DNA from: DSSB01 sp046346845
Lineage (GTDB): Bacteria; UBA10199; DSSB01
Length of the DNA: 64,000 nt
Assembly (NCBI GenBank): GCA_046346845.1
Contig: JAXMHH010000005.1
Span: 248,001 to 312,000 of the forward strand
Reading direction: 5' to 3'
Part shown: one piece after another, positions 1 to 10,619 of the stretch
How the letters are laid out: each line of letters opens with the position of its first letter
Numbering within the stretch: position 1 is the first letter of the stretch
Made by a program: the position numbers and the translations under genes
The notes under the pieces: generated by a model
The model's database searches: none
What the model was told of the DNA's origin: nothing
Seen by the model: only the letters and a program-made list of their open reading frames with translations

Positions 1-88
1 ATTCGAAAACATCTACGCCACCCAATTTCACCCGGAGAAATCGCAGCGCGTGGGCCTTGGCCTGCTCCAGCGCTTCGTGAAGTTATGA
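1..88 (+). CDS. hisH: HisH, imidazole glycerol phosphate synthase glutaminase subunit (3' end only)
   Basis: Only the last 28 codons are in the window; reading begins at base 2. HisH releases ammonia from glutamine for HisF in histidine synthesis. The visible tail has the class-I amidotransferase signature QFHPEKS, which supplies the catalytic His and Glu. The stop codon overlaps the hisA start as ATGA, so the two genes are translationally coupled. The identity rests on this motif and on the hisA-hisF neighbours. Confidence 0.9.
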   Translation, partial: FENIYATQFHPEKSQRVGLGLLQRFVKL

Positions 89-813
89 TCGTCTTTCCAG
101 CCATCGACCTCAAGGACGGCAAGGCCGTCCGCCTCCAGCAGGGCGACTACGACCAGGTCACCCAGTATTCCGACGACCCCCTCTCCCTCGCCCGGCGCTT
201 CCGGGAGGAAGGGGCGGAATGGATTCACGTCGTCGACCTCGACGCCGCCAAGGCCGGGCGCCCCGTCCACCTCGACCTGATCGCGGGCATCGCCCGCGAG
301 GTCGCCCCGGTGAAGCTCCAAGTGGGCGGTGGAATCCGTTCCCTCGAGATCGCCCGGGCCTATTTCGACGCGGGCGTCGCCCGGGTCGTGGTCGGAACCA
401 AGGCGGTGCAAGATCCAGACTTCCTCGCCGCGCTGGGCCAGGCCTATCCGGGGCGGATCGCCCTGGGCCTGGACGCCAAGGCAGGCAAGATCGCCGTCCA
501 CGGCTGGACCGAGACCACAGGCGCCTCGATCGAGGGCTTTCTAAAAACCGCCCCGTTGGAGGGGATATACTGCCTGATCTTCACCGACATCGCCCGCGAC
601 GGCATGTTAACGGGGCCCAACCTCCCGGCGCTGCTGGAAGTCGCCAAGGCCACCGAATTGCCGATCATCGCCTCCGGGGGCGTCTCCTCCTTGCAAGATA
701 TCCAGGCCTTGGTGGATTTGGAGAATTGCAAAATATTGGGCGTCATCACCGGCAAGGCCCTCTACGAAGGAAAATTTACCCTGAGCGAAGCCCTTAAGGT
801 CGGCCGCTCTTGA
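85..813 (+). CDS. hisA: HisA, phosphoribosylformimino-AICAR ribotide isomerase
   Basis: HisA is a (beta/alpha)8 barrel that performs the Amadori rearrangement of ProFAR to PRFAR, the fourth step of histidine synthesis in the cytosol. The 242-residue length is typical. The first strand carries the catalytic Asp in FPAIDLKDGKAVRL, and the second half carries the paired Asp region (LGLDAKAG, then FTDIARDGMLTGPN), with phosphate-binding GGG and GGV loops. It overlaps hisH by 4 bp and precedes hisF by 10 bp, consistent with one his operon. The ATG start is fixed by the overlap. Confidence 0.97.
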   Translation: MIVFPAIDLKDGKAVRLQQGDYDQVTQYSDDPLSLARRFREEGAEWIHVVDLDAAKAGRPVHLDLIAGIAREVAPVKLQVGGGIRSLEIARAYFDAGVARVVVGTKAVQDPDFLAALGQAYPGRIALGLDAKAGKIAVHGWTETTGASIEGFLKTAPLEGIYCLIFTDIARDGMLTGPNLPALLEVAKATELPIIASGGVSSLQDIQALVDLENCKILGVITGKALYEGKFTLSEALKVGRS

Positions 814-823
814 CGAGATCGCC

Positions 824-1579
<756 letters not shown>

Positions 1580-1619
1580 CCGCAACCGCGGCGAGGCCGC
1601 GAAAGGCCAGGAACACGCT

Positions 1620-2006
1620 ATGAACTACGAAAAAATCCTCGACCAACTGAAATTCGACGAAAAGGGCCTGATCCCGGTGATCCTGCAGGACCACGAGAAC
1701 GGCGAGATCCTGATGTTCGCCTTCATGAACCGCGAATCGCTGAAGATGACCCTCGAGACCAAGCTGGCCACTTACTGGTCGCGCTCCCGGAAAAAGCTCT
1801 GGGTGAAGGGCGAATCCAGCGGCCATACCCAGGAGGTGAAAGAGGTCTATTTCGACTGCGACAACGACGCCCTCCTGATCAAGATCAAACAGAACGTCGC
1901 CGCTTGCCACACCGGCTACCGCAGCTGCTTTTTCAACAAGATCGAAGGCGATCAGGTGAAGACGGTGGGCCAAAAGCTCTTCGACGAGGAGAAGGTCTAC
2001 AAATAG
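1620..2006 (+). CDS. hisI: HisI, phosphoribosyl-AMP cyclohydrolase
   Basis: HisI opens the purine ring of phosphoribosyl-AMP, the third step of histidine synthesis. At 128 residues this is the stand-alone form without a fused HisE pyrophosphatase domain, so hisE must lie elsewhere. Metal-ligand motifs are visible: DCDNDALL, where the Asp residues bind magnesium, then the zinc cysteines in NVAACHTGYRSC. The pattern TYWSRSRKKLWVKGE is typical of the family. It continues the his operon and is followed after 9 bp by the HIT gene. Confidence 0.96.
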   Translation: MNYEKILDQLKFDEKGLIPVILQDHENGEILMFAFMNRESLKMTLETKLATYWSRSRKKLWVKGESSGHTQEVKEVYFDCDNDALLIKIKQNVAACHTGYRSCFFNKIEGDQVKTVGQKLFDEEKVYK

Positions 2007-2015
2007 AGGTTCCCC

Positions 2016-2363
2016 ATGGACACCTGCATCTTCTGCAAGATCGCCAACCATCAAATCCCCACCCAGGCATTGTTCGAGAGCGACCGAGTCCTGGCCTTCC
2101 CCGATATCGGGGCGCAGGCGCCCGTCCATATTTTGATTATCCCCAAGGCCCACTACGCCCACCTCGGGGAGATCCCGGAGGCCGAGCTTGGGGTCCTCCA
2201 AGAGATGGCCTCCGCCGCCCGCAAACTGGCGGCGGATCGGGACGTGGCCGAACGCGGCTACCGCCTAGTCATGAACGTCAACCCGGAGGGGGGGCAATCG
2301 GTCTACCACGTCCACATGCACCTGCTGGCTGGCCGGCAGATGGGGCCCTCCCTGATCGGCTAG
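2016..2363 (+). CDS. HIT-family (HINT-like) nucleotide hydrolase
   Basis: This 115-residue histidine-triad protein belongs to the HINT branch, which hydrolyses purine nucleoside phosphoramidates. The N-terminal CIFCKI motif and the catalytic triad HVHMHLL, preceded by GGQSVYHV, are plain. Hint-like genes often close histidine operons; here the gap after hisI is 9 bp, so co-transcription is likely. The in vivo substrate cannot be read from sequence. Confidence 0.93.
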   Translation: MDTCIFCKIANHQIPTQALFESDRVLAFPDIGAQAPVHILIIPKAHYAHLGEIPEAELGVLQEMASAARKLAADRDVAERGYRLVMNVNPEGGQSVYHVHMHLLAGRQMGPSLIG

Positions 2364-2403
2364 AGGGGCCTTTTGAGGGTCCAAAACCTGCCATTTTAAG
2401 GGC

Positions 2404-2432
2404 TTGACAGCCCACCCCACCTCACCTATACC
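2404..2432 (+). promoter_or_regulatory. Sigma-70 promoter of the rpsU-yqeY-dnaG-rpoD operon
   Basis: TTGACA (2404-2409) and TATACC (2427-2432) are separated by 17 bp. This is a strong -35 with a fair -10, about 90 bp upstream of rpsU. The leader contains GC-rich inverted repeats (about 2450-2480) that might fold but do not resemble a riboswitch I know. Confidence 0.65.
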
Positions 2433-2521
2433 CTCCGCCTCTTCGGGCCTAAACCCGGGTGGACAGCCCCGGGGCTAAGAGAGTATAAAAGGTTGATTCT
2501 AAATAGTAATTCGAGGTTCTA

Positions 2522-2713
2522 ATGCCTGGTATCCAGATCCGAGACGGCGAGTCCTTTGAGGCGGCCATGCGGCGCTTCAAGAAGCAATGCGAAAAGGCGG
2601 GGATCCTTTCCGAGGTTCGCAAGCGCGAGCATTACGAAAAGCCCAGCATCAAGAAGAAGCGCAAGACCGTCGCCGCCCGCAAGCGCGCCATCAAAAAGCA
2701 GTACCGCGATTAA
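2522..2713 (+). CDS. rpsU: Ribosomal protein bS21
   Basis: The product is a 63-residue, strongly basic small-subunit protein. bS21 helps mRNA base-pair with 16S rRNA during initiation. Family features include the GESFEAAMRRFKKQCEKAGI core and the Arg/Lys-rich C-terminal helix (KKRKTVAARKRAIKKQ). GAGG lies about 7 nt before the ATG. It is the first gene of the macromolecular-synthesis operon, as in E. coli rpsU-dnaG-rpoD. Confidence 0.96.
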   Translation: MPGIQIRDGESFEAAMRRFKKQCEKAGILSEVRKREHYEKPSIKKKRKTVAARKRAIKKQYRD

Positions 2714-2726
2714 TTTTTTTCGGCAG

Positions 2727-2779
2727 GCCTCCCGCGGCAAGGTTCAAAAGGAACCCTGCCGCGGCGGGCCCGTTTTTAT
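2727..2779 (+). terminator. Hairpin plus T-run between rpsU and yqeY (attenuator-like)
   Basis: A long GC-rich stem (CCCGCGGCA-A-GGTTC against GAACC-C-TGCCGCGG-CGGG) with an AAAAG loop is followed by CCCGTTTTTATTT. It should act as an intrinsic terminator. Because dnaG and rpoD lie downstream without a clear new promoter, partial read-through is likely, as known for the equivalent terminator in the E. coli operon. Read-through is inferred. Confidence 0.75.
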
Positions 2780-2782
2780 TTC

Positions 2783-3226
2783 ATGTCCCTCTATCAAGAC
2801 ATCGAGACCCAGCTCAAAGAGGCGATGCGCTCGCAGGACAAAGACCGCCTGATGGCGCTGCGCAACATCAAGTCGGTGCTGAAGAACAAGGCGATCGACG
2901 CGCGCCGCGACCTGACCGACGCCGAGGTGATCCAGGCCCTCTCCACCCTGGCCAAGCAGCGCAAAGAATCGATCGACGCCTTCCAAGCGGGCGGCCGCCA
3001 GGACCTCGTCGAAAAAGAGGCGGCCGAGCTGAAGGTCATCGAAGGCTTTTTACCCCAGCAGCTCTCCGCGGAGGAGCTCGAGAAGATCATCCGCGAGGCC
3101 ATCGCCGAGACCCAGGCCCAAGGCGCCAAAGACATGGGCAAGGTGATGAAGGCCGTGCAGCCCAAGGTGATGGGACGCGCGGACGGGAAAGTGGTCAGCG
3201 AGCGCGTCAAAGCCCTGCTGGGCTAA
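2783..3226 (+). CDS. yqeY: GatB/YqeY domain protein
   Basis: This 147-residue protein matches the YqeY family, a free-standing helical domain related to the tail of the tRNA amidotransferase subunit GatB. The pattern LKEAMRSQDKDRLMALRNIKSVLKN, then EKEAAELKVIEGFLPQQLSAEEL and GKVMKAVQPKVMGRADGKVVSERVK, is characteristic. The biochemical role is not settled; a link to tRNA-dependent amidation is presumed. It sits between rpsU and dnaG, a common arrangement in Gram-positive and some deltaproteobacterial genomes. The ATG lies only 4 bp past the T-run of the upstream hairpin. Confidence 0.93.
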   Translation: MSLYQDIETQLKEAMRSQDKDRLMALRNIKSVLKNKAIDARRDLTDAEVIQALSTLAKQRKESIDAFQAGGRQDLVEKEAAELKVIEGFLPQQLSAEELEKIIREAIAETQAQGAKDMGKVMKAVQPKVMGRADGKVVSERVKALLG

Positions 3227-3293
3227 GTTTTTTTCATTTCTCCGGGCATCGCGGCCCCTCGACCTGGGCCTGTTCAATATTTGGAGCGCTATC

Positions 3294-5028
3294 TTGTTTT
3301 CGGAAGAACAACTGTCTGAAATCCGAGAACGCATCTCGATCGTCGACTTCATCGGCGAATTCGTCCAGCTGAAGAAGGCCGGCAAGAACCACAAAGGCCT
3401 CTGCCCCTTCCACCAAGAAAAATCCCCCTCCTTCATCGTCAGCCCGGAGCGCGACACCTTTCACTGCTTCGGCTGCGGCGCCGGCGGCAATCTGTTCCAT
3501 TTCCTGATGAAGCTGGAGAGCCTCTCCTTCCCGGAGGCGGTGCAACGCCTGGCCGAGCGGGCCGGGGTGGCGGTCGCCGCCGCGGGGCCCGCCGATCCCA
3601 AGGCCCGGGAACGCCGCGACGAGGCCCTCGAGGTCCATCGCCAGGCGGCCTGGTACTACCACTGCCTGCTCAAGAACACCCCCAAGGATCACCCCATCTG
3701 GGCCTACCTGGCCAAGCGCCAAGTCTCGGAGGAGTCCGTGGCGGCCTTTCACCTGGGCTACTGCCCCTCGCAAGAGTCCGGGCTGGCCACGCGCCTCCAA
3801 CAAAAGGGTCTCAAGCGCGAGACCCTGGAGAAGTATTCCCTGTACCGGGGGCGCCGCGAGTTTTTCCGGGGCCGGCTCATCTTTCCCATCTTCCGTCACG
3901 ACAGCAAGGCGGTCGGGCTGGGCGGGCGCCTCTTCCAGGAGAAGGACGAGGGGCCTAAGTACTTGAATTCCCCCGAGTCAGAAATCTTTAAAAAAGGGGA
4001 GCTCTTCTATGGCTTCCACCTGGGCAAAGGGGAGATTCGCAAGCGAAATCAAGTACTCTTGGTCGAGGGCTACCTAGACGTAATCACCCTGCACAGCCAT
4101 GGTTTCGCCCAGGCCATCGCCCCCCTGGGTACCGCCCTCACCCCCAACCACGCCAAGACCTTGCAAAGACTGGGGGCCGAAATCATCTTGCTCTTTGACG
4201 GGGACGCGGCGGGACAAGAGGCCTCGTTGCGTGCCTTAGAGGTGCTCCTGGCCCAGGGGGTCCTCCCGCAAATCGTCCGCCTGGAAGGCGGGGAAGACCC
4301 CGATTCCTACCTCAGGCGTTACGGTCGTTTGGCCTTTGAAAAAAAGCTCCAGGAGCGAAGAAACCTTTTGGAGGAACTTATCGATAAGTGGTCCGCCGCG
4401 CTCCCCCGAGGGCCGCAAGCCCTCGAGCAGAAAGGCCGGGCCGCGCGGCGTTTGCTGGCGTTAATCGAGAAGATTCCCGATTCCATCGTGCAAAACCTCT
4501 ATCGCCGCCGCCTGGCCGAGGGCTTCGACATGCCCGAGGAGTGGCTGCGCGGCAAGCCCAGGCCCCAGGCCAGGCGAGCCCAGCCGGCCCCGCAGCCGGA
4601 ACGGCGGCGCTCCTGGCTGCCCGAGGAAGAGACCCTCCTCGAGGTATGGCTGCGTTTCCCCTCGCTCCGGCCCGAGGTAATGGCCGCGGTCGAGCCGGAC
4701 GATTTTTACAGCGAGGAGTTGGGCGAAATCGCCCGCGGCTTTTGGGAGTTGGCAAAGACCGAGCCTTATGGAAAAACGGGGAAATACCTCGAATTAGTTC
4801 CGGAATCCCTGTTGGAAATGTGCACCGAGTTGACCCTAAGGCCGGACGGCCTCGACGAAGTCGGGACGGCGAAGGCGAGCCTGGACCAAGCCGTCCTGCG
4901 CCTGCAGGAGCGTCGACTCAAGGAGGACCTCCAGGCGCTCCGGGCCTCCGCCCAACCCGCGGAGATGCATATCCTGCACGAGAAGATTCAGGCCCTGTCC
5001 CAGGTATTGAAAAGCAAAGCGAGGATCT

Positions 5029-5048
<20 letters not shown>
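3294..5048 (+). CDS. dnaG: DNA primase DnaG
   Basis: DnaG makes RNA primers for DNA replication. The 584-residue protein has the N-terminal CHC2 zinc domain (CPFHQEKSPSF, then FHCFGCGAGGN; residues about 38-65), the TOPRIM catalytic centre (LLVEGYLDVITLHSHGF near 255 and FDGDAAGQEA near 305) and a helicase-binding C-terminal helical region. The start is TTG, placed by the conserved N-terminus FSEEQLSEIRERISIVDFIGE; no in-frame ATG fits. The end overlaps rpoD by 20 bp, so the two are probably coupled in translation. Confidence 0.97.
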
Positions 5049-6897
<1,849 letters not shown>

Positions 6898-6907
6898 ATT
6901 TATGGTA

Positions 6908-6981
6908 GGGCCGATAGCTCAGTTGGTTAGAGCTCCCGGCTCATAACCGGGCGGTCGAAGGTTCGACTCCTTCTCGGCCCA
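6908..6981 (+). tRNA. tRNA-Met (CAT)
   Basis: A complete cloverleaf: acceptor GGGCCGA/TCGGCCC with discriminator A, D-arm AGCTCAGTTGGTTAGAGC, anticodon stem CCCGG/CCGGG around the loop CTCATAA, and T-arm GAAGG-TTCGACT-CCTTC. The A1-type acceptor pairing and D-arm suggest elongator Met. A CAT-anticodon tRNA-Ile is possible but less like this. CCA is not encoded. Its 3' 50 bp recur perfectly 160 bp downstream. Confidence 0.93.
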
Positions 6982-7092
6982 TTAGTGAATGATTGAATCC
7001 ATCACACCTTAACCGGTGTGGGTTGAAGGGCGAGGAGGTAACTCGCCCTGGGCTTTAGCCAGCCCGAACTTGCTTCGGGTTGGCGAATAAAC

Positions 7093-7142
7093 CTCCCGGC
7101 TCATAACCGGGCGGTCGAAGGTTCGACTCCTTCTCGGCCCAT
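7093..7142 (+). pseudogene. Duplicated 3' part of tRNA-Met
   Basis: These 50 bp repeat 6933-6982 without a mismatch and include the anticodon arm, variable loop, T-arm, 3' acceptor strand and discriminator. The D-arm and 5' acceptor strand are missing, so it cannot form a tRNA. The 110 bp between copies contain three short hairpins (7004-7020, 7027-7049, about 7067-7083) and no gene. An attachment-site remnant or a slippage duplication are both possible. Confidence 0.9.
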
Positions 7143-7174
7143 ATTAAAAAAAATGCCTTTTCGCTAGGAAACCT

Positions 7175-7876
7175 ATGAAAGACCACATGCAGCGCCTCGC
7201 CCAGACGGTCCACCTCTCCCAGGAGATCCAAAATCTCAAGGAGGACCTCGAGGAAATCCCCGCCAAGGTCCGCGAGCTGGAGGCCGAGCTGAACGGCATC
7301 GAGGCGCAGTACGAGCAAAAGAAGGCCGAGTTCGCCAAGGCGGAGGGCGAGGCCAAGAAGCTCAAGTCCGAGGCCGACGACGAAAGCAACCAGCTCAAGC
7401 AGAAGGAAGAGCGGCTCCACTCCATCAAGACCAACAAGGAATACCAAGCCGTCATCAAGGAGATCAGCGCCGGCAAGACGATGATCAAAGAGCGCGAGGA
7501 AAACGCCGCCAAGCTGATCGGAGGCGCCGAGGGCCTCAAGACCGAACTGGGCCCGCTGGAGGCGAGGCTGCAGGAGCTGCGCGAGAAGCTCGAGCAGGAA
7601 CGCGGCGCCATCCAGGGCCAGCTCGACGAGCGGAAAGGCAAGCTGCAGGCCCTGGAAGCGCAACTGAACGAGCAACTTTCCTCCCTGCCGGAAGATATTA
7701 GGCACAAATACTTGCGGATCCAAGGAAAGCGGCAGCCGCCCACCGCCAAGGTGGTCGAGGGCACCTGCCAGGAGTGCTTCATGAGCGTTCCTCCGCAGCT
7801 CTACATCGAGATCCGCAAGACCCAGGAGATCCACTCCTGCCCCAACTGTCACCGCCTTCTGTATATCGAAATGTAG
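7175..7876 (+). CDS. Coiled-coil zinc-ribbon protein (DUF164 / zf-RING_7 type)
   Basis: A 233-residue cytosolic protein. Residues 1-180 are a long Glu/Lys-rich coiled coil. The C-terminal 40 residues form a zinc ribbon with two CxxC pairs (GTCQECFMSVPP and HSCPNCHRLLY). This matches the DUF164 family; a chlamydial member, CdsZ, has been tied to type III secretion, but most members have no known role. AGGA precedes the ATG. It heads a tight cluster with the 92-residue gene and RNase HI (gaps of 10 bp and a 4-bp overlap). Confidence 0.85.
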   Translation: MKDHMQRLAQTVHLSQEIQNLKEDLEEIPAKVRELEAELNGIEAQYEQKKAEFAKAEGEAKKLKSEADDESNQLKQKEERLHSIKTNKEYQAVIKEISAGKTMIKEREENAAKLIGGAEGLKTELGPLEARLQELREKLEQERGAIQGQLDERKGKLQALEAQLNEQLSSLPEDIRHKYLRIQGKRQPPTAKVVEGTCQECFMSVPPQLYIEIRKTQEIHSCPNCHRLLYIEM

Positions 7877-7886
7877 CGAGGTCCCC

Positions 7887-8165
7887 ATGTACGGCCAAAT
7901 TCCCTCCGACACCTTCGCGGAGCTCCTGCTCTACCTCAACGAACGCGAATCCTTCGATTCGCTGAAGGAGCTCGGCACCGTCTCCCGGCAAGCGCTCAGC
8001 GTCGCGCTCCAGGCGCTCGCCAAAAAGCTCAAGGCGGAGGGCCCGGCGCAGGTTCAGACCCCCGATTTCCAAAATTGGAAGGAATTGGCCGAGCCCTACC
8101 GGGAGATCCTCGCCAAGCTCTCGCCCCGCGAGGTCCAAATCCTGATCAAGGGCCTGGGGAATTGA
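7887..8165 (+). CDS. Small conserved-looking helical protein of unknown function
   Basis: A 92-residue protein I do not recognise. It is predicted soluble and alpha-helical, with no signal peptide or cysteines; it contains FAELLLYLNERESFDSLKELG and ends in LSPREVQILIKGLGN. GAGG lies 8 nt before the ATG. It is wedged between the zinc-ribbon gene and RNase HI, its stop overlapping the RNase HI start as TTGA, so it is very probably translated. A nucleic-acid-related role is only a guess from context. Confidence 0.75.
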   Translation: MYGQIPSDTFAELLLYLNERESFDSLKELGTVSRQALSVALQALAKKLKAEGPAQVQTPDFQNWKELAEPYREILAKLSPREVQILIKGLGN

Positions 8166-8578
8166 AACGGTTGGTCCTTTACGCCGACGGCGGCGCGCGT
8201 GGCAATCCCGGCCCGGCCGGCTCCGGCGCCTACCTCGAGGACGAAGCGGGCAACCCGGTCGCGCGCATCTACAAATACCTCGGCGAAACCACCAACAACG
8301 TGGCGGAGTATTCTGCCCTGATCTTCGGCCTGAAGGAAGCCCTGCGCCGCAAGGCCCCCAGCGTGCTGATCCGCATGGACTCGCAATTAGTGGTGCGGCA
8401 GGTGACGGGCGAGTACCGTGTCAAAGAACCCACCCTCCAAAAGCTGCACGCCCAAGTCGTCAAACTGCTGGATGAATTCTCCAGTTACAAGATCGAGCAC
8501 ATCCCCCGCGAACGGAACGCCGAGGCCGACCAGCTAGCCAATCTGGCCATCGACTCCCATTTCGCCAAGGGTCATTGA
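8162..8578 (+). CDS. Ribonuclease HI-like protein
   Basis: RNase HI cuts the RNA strand of RNA-DNA hybrids. The 138-residue protein begins at TTG 8162, overlapping the previous stop by 4 bp. An ATG further upstream would add a tail out of line with the family. Catalytic acids are visible: Asp in LYADGGARGNPGPAG, Glu in NNVAEYSALIFGL, Asp in IRMDSQLVV and Asp in NAEADQLANLA. The lack of the basic protrusion makes it closer to the short reverse-transcriptase-like RNase H group (Bacillus YpeP type) than to E. coli RnhA. Confidence 0.93.
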   Translation: MKRLVLYADGGARGNPGPAGSGAYLEDEAGNPVARIYKYLGETTNNVAEYSALIFGLKEALRRKAPSVLIRMDSQLVVRQVTGEYRVKEPTLQKLHAQVVKLLDEFSSYKIEHIPRERNAEADQLANLAIDSHFAKGH

Positions 8579-8582
8579 ATTG

Positions 8583-8720
8583 AATCCGACCTTCCCCTGC
8601 CGCCCAAAAATCCGCCTGCTGGGCAAGGTTCGGGTTTCCCGAACCTCGCAGCAAATTCGAAGAATTTGCGGAGTGCGATAGCCTTGGCCCAAGACCGGTG
8701 GGGTTTCAACAGGCTGTGAA
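8583..8720 (-). repeat. Dispersed repeat, copy 1
   Basis: Read on the minus strand this stretch starts with CCTGTTGAAA, CACCGGT and TGGGCCAAG and later contains GGATTTTTGGGCG. The same blocks in the same order are found at 51209-51343 on the plus strand. It fills the gap between RNase HI and the rnpB promoter and has no coding capacity. It contains an internal hairpin (GCAAATTC/GAATTTGC, about 8651-8669). See the finding on the repeat family. Confidence 0.65.
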
Positions 8721-8744
8721 ACCGACAAAACGCCCCGCTCCCGG

Positions 8745-8772
8745 TTGACAAAGGCCCCGTCTCCCCTATCTA
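8745..8772 (+). promoter_or_regulatory. Sigma-70 promoter of rnpB
   Basis: TTGACA (8745-8750) and TATCTA (8767-8772) are spaced by 16 bp. The predicted transcription start falls at about 8779-8781, exactly where the mature RNase P RNA is predicted to begin. Confidence 0.8.
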
Positions 8773-8780
8773 CTGGGAAA

Positions 8781-9132
8781 GGCAGGGTGCGCGGCCGCTG
8801 CTCCTTCGGGAGGAGAGGAAAGTCCGGGCACTGCAGGGCACCGTAGCGGCTAACGGCCGTCGGTCGTCGTTTCGGCGGCGATTAGGAATAGTGCAACAGA
8901 AAGCAAGTACGGTGGGGTTCTTCGGAATTCCACGCAGTAGTGAAATCAGGCAAACTCTACGGGGTGCAAGGCCAAATAGGTCCTGCGTTTCGCAAGGATT
9001 CCGCCGGCCCGGCGGAACCGGCCACGGCCGGCGCAGGATGGGTAGGCTGCTCCGATCTCGCCCGCGAGGGCGAGGCTAGATAAATGACCGCGGCCCCTTC
9101 GGGGGTCACAGAACCCGGCTTACAGCCCTGCC
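8781..9132 (+). ncRNA. rnpB: RNase P RNA (bacterial type A)
   Basis: This is the catalytic RNA that trims 5' leaders from tRNA precursors. P1 is formed by GGCAGGG (8781-8787) and CCCTGCC (9126-9132). The universally conserved core GAGGAAAGTCCGGGC lies at 8815-8829, and the matching 3' core ACAGAACCCGGCTTA at 9108-9122. AGATAAATGACCGC (9078-9091) and ACAGAAAGCAAGTACGG-like loops also agree. A strong promoter precedes it and an intrinsic terminator follows at once. Confidence 0.95.
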
Positions 9133-9138
9133 AAATAT

Positions 9139-9178
9139 GGGGGCGGCTTCCAAATGGGAGCCGCCCCCTCCTCTTTAC
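9139..9178 (+). terminator. Intrinsic terminator of rnpB
   Basis: GGGGCGGCTTCC and GGGAGCCGCCCC form a 12-bp stem with a short CAAAT loop, followed by a pyrimidine-rich tail CTCCTCTTTACGTT. It lies 7 nt after the end of rnpB. Confidence 0.85.
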
Positions 9179-9255
9179 GTTGCTTGATGGGCTTCGGTGG
9201 GAGGTTTACCATTCCCTTCAATACCGAATACCGCTTTTCCAAAAGGAATCCCGCG

Positions 9256-9942
9256 ATGAAAAAGAAAATTCTCGTCGTCCTGACCAGCGTAGAAAAATAC
9301 CCCAACTTGAATCGCGCGACGGGTCTATGGTTGGGCGAGGCAGTGCATTTCGTCAAAAAGGTCGAAGCCGCGGGCTACCAAGTCGACTATGTGAGTCCCA
9401 AGGGAGGTTATACGCCAATCGACCCGCACAGCCTTGCCATGGCGGACACGACGGATTGGGAGTGGTACCAGAGCAAGCGCTTCATGAACAAACTCGGCGC
9501 CACATTAAAACCTGAGGAGGTGCGCCCGGAGGATTATGTCGCGATCTATTTCGCGGGCGGCCACGGCGTGATCTGGGATTTCCCAGAAAATCCCGCGCTT
9601 CAGACGCTCAGTCGAAAAATCTACGAGCAAGGCGGCTATGTTTCCTCAGTCTGCCACGGCGCAGCTGGCCTGCTGAACATCAGGCTGTCGGATGGTTCCT
9701 TGTTAGTGAAGGGGAAGAGGGTAACGGGGTTTTCGAATGAGGAAGAAAAACTCGCCGAATTAGATTCCTACGTCCCCTTCCTGACCGAAACGGAATTACT
9801 GGCGCGCGGCGCCATCTACCAAAAAGCCGACAAACCCTGGGAACCTTTCGCAATCGCCGATACCAGGCTCGTCACCGGGCAAAATCCGGCCTCCGGCGGC
9901 GCTGTGGCGGAATTGCTGCTGGCGGAATTGAGCAAGGGTTAA
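9256..9942 (+). CDS. DJ-1/PfpI family protein (Hsp31-like glyoxalase III class)
   Basis: A 228-residue type-1 glutamine-amidotransferase-like protein. The nucleophile elbow is VSSVCHGAAGLL, with the cysteine following a beta strand, and the conserved Glu lies in GLWLGEAVHF; AIYFAGGHGVIWDF is the Hsp31/glyoxalase-III style glycine-rich segment. Relatives detoxify methylglyoxal or act as deglycases or chaperones. AAAAGGA lies about 10 nt before the ATG; a longer frame upstream lacks family similarity. It stands alone, with the convergent hemolysin-III gene ending 7 bp away. Confidence 0.9.
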   Translation: MKKKILVVLTSVEKYPNLNRATGLWLGEAVHFVKKVEAAGYQVDYVSPKGGYTPIDPHSLAMADTTDWEWYQSKRFMNKLGATLKPEEVRPEDYVAIYFAGGHGVIWDFPENPALQTLSRKIYEQGGYVSSVCHGAAGLLNIRLSDGSLLVKGKRVTGFSNEEEKLAELDSYVPFLTETELLARGAIYQKADKPWEPFAIADTRLVTGQNPASGGAVAELLLAELSKG

Positions 9943-9949
9943 TTTACAG

Positions 9950-10609
9950 CTATCCAACGGGGACGACGTAAACGGCGATCGCGACATAGTGCGAGGCCGC
10001 GGCTAGGATGACGAAGATGTGCCAGACTTCATGAAAGCCGAAGACATTCGGAATAAAGTTGAAGGCCTTGGTGATGTAGACGATTGCGCCGAAGGAGTAG
10101 AGCAGCCCGCCCGCGACCAACCACGCGATCGCCCCGGTGGGCAGGACGCGGAGCATCTCGCCCATGGCGGCGAGGCACAACCATCCCATCACGAGATAGA
10201 CCCCGGCCGTCAGCCAGCGCGGGGCCTTCATCACGAACATCTTCACCAGGATCCCGATCGCCGCCAGGACCCAGATCACGGAGAGCAGCCCCCATTTCCA
10301 AAACCCCGTCAAGGCCATGCAAACCGGCGTATAGGTCCCCGCGATCAGGAGAAAGATGGCGGCATGGTCGAACTTGCGTAGCTTGGCGATGACCTCCGGC
10401 CTAGCCTTGACCAGGTGGTAGGCCGCGCTGGCGCCGAACAAGAGGATCAGGCTGACGCCATAGACGGTCGTCGAGATGAGGTCGCTGAGCCTGCCCCAAC
10501 TGAGGGCGATCAACACCACCAAGCCCAGCTTCGCGGCGATCGCGGCGAAGAAATGGGTCAAGCCGTTGACCGGCTCGCGCAACTTCGAAAAAAAACTGCC
10601 TTCCGCCAC
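9950..10609 (-). CDS. trhA: Hemolysin III family membrane protein (PAQR superfamily)
   Basis: A 219-residue protein with seven predicted hydrophobic helices. Conserved PAQR features are visible: EPVNGLTHFFAAI at the N-terminus, SAAYHL, KLRKFDHAAIFLLIAGTYTP and, near the end, FGFHEVWHIFVILAAASHY, whose His and Asp residues form a metal site in the family. Members are called hemolysin III, but bacterial ones affect membrane-lipid homeostasis; a haemolytic role should not be assumed. The GTG start is 10 bp downstream of the ilvD stop, so the two probably share a transcript. Confidence 0.9.
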   Translation of the reverse strand: MAEGSFFSKLREPVNGLTHFFAAIAAKLGLVVLIALSWGRLSDLISTTVYGVSLILLFGASAAYHLVKARPEVIAKLRKFDHAAIFLLIAGTYTPVCMALTGFWKWGLLSVIWVLAAIGILVKMFVMKAPRWLTAGVYLVMGWLCLAAMGEMLRVLPTGAIAWLVAGGLLYSFGAIVYITKAFNFIPNVFGFHEVWHIFVILAAASHYVAIAVYVVPVG

Positions 10610-10619
10610 CTTAGGCTCC

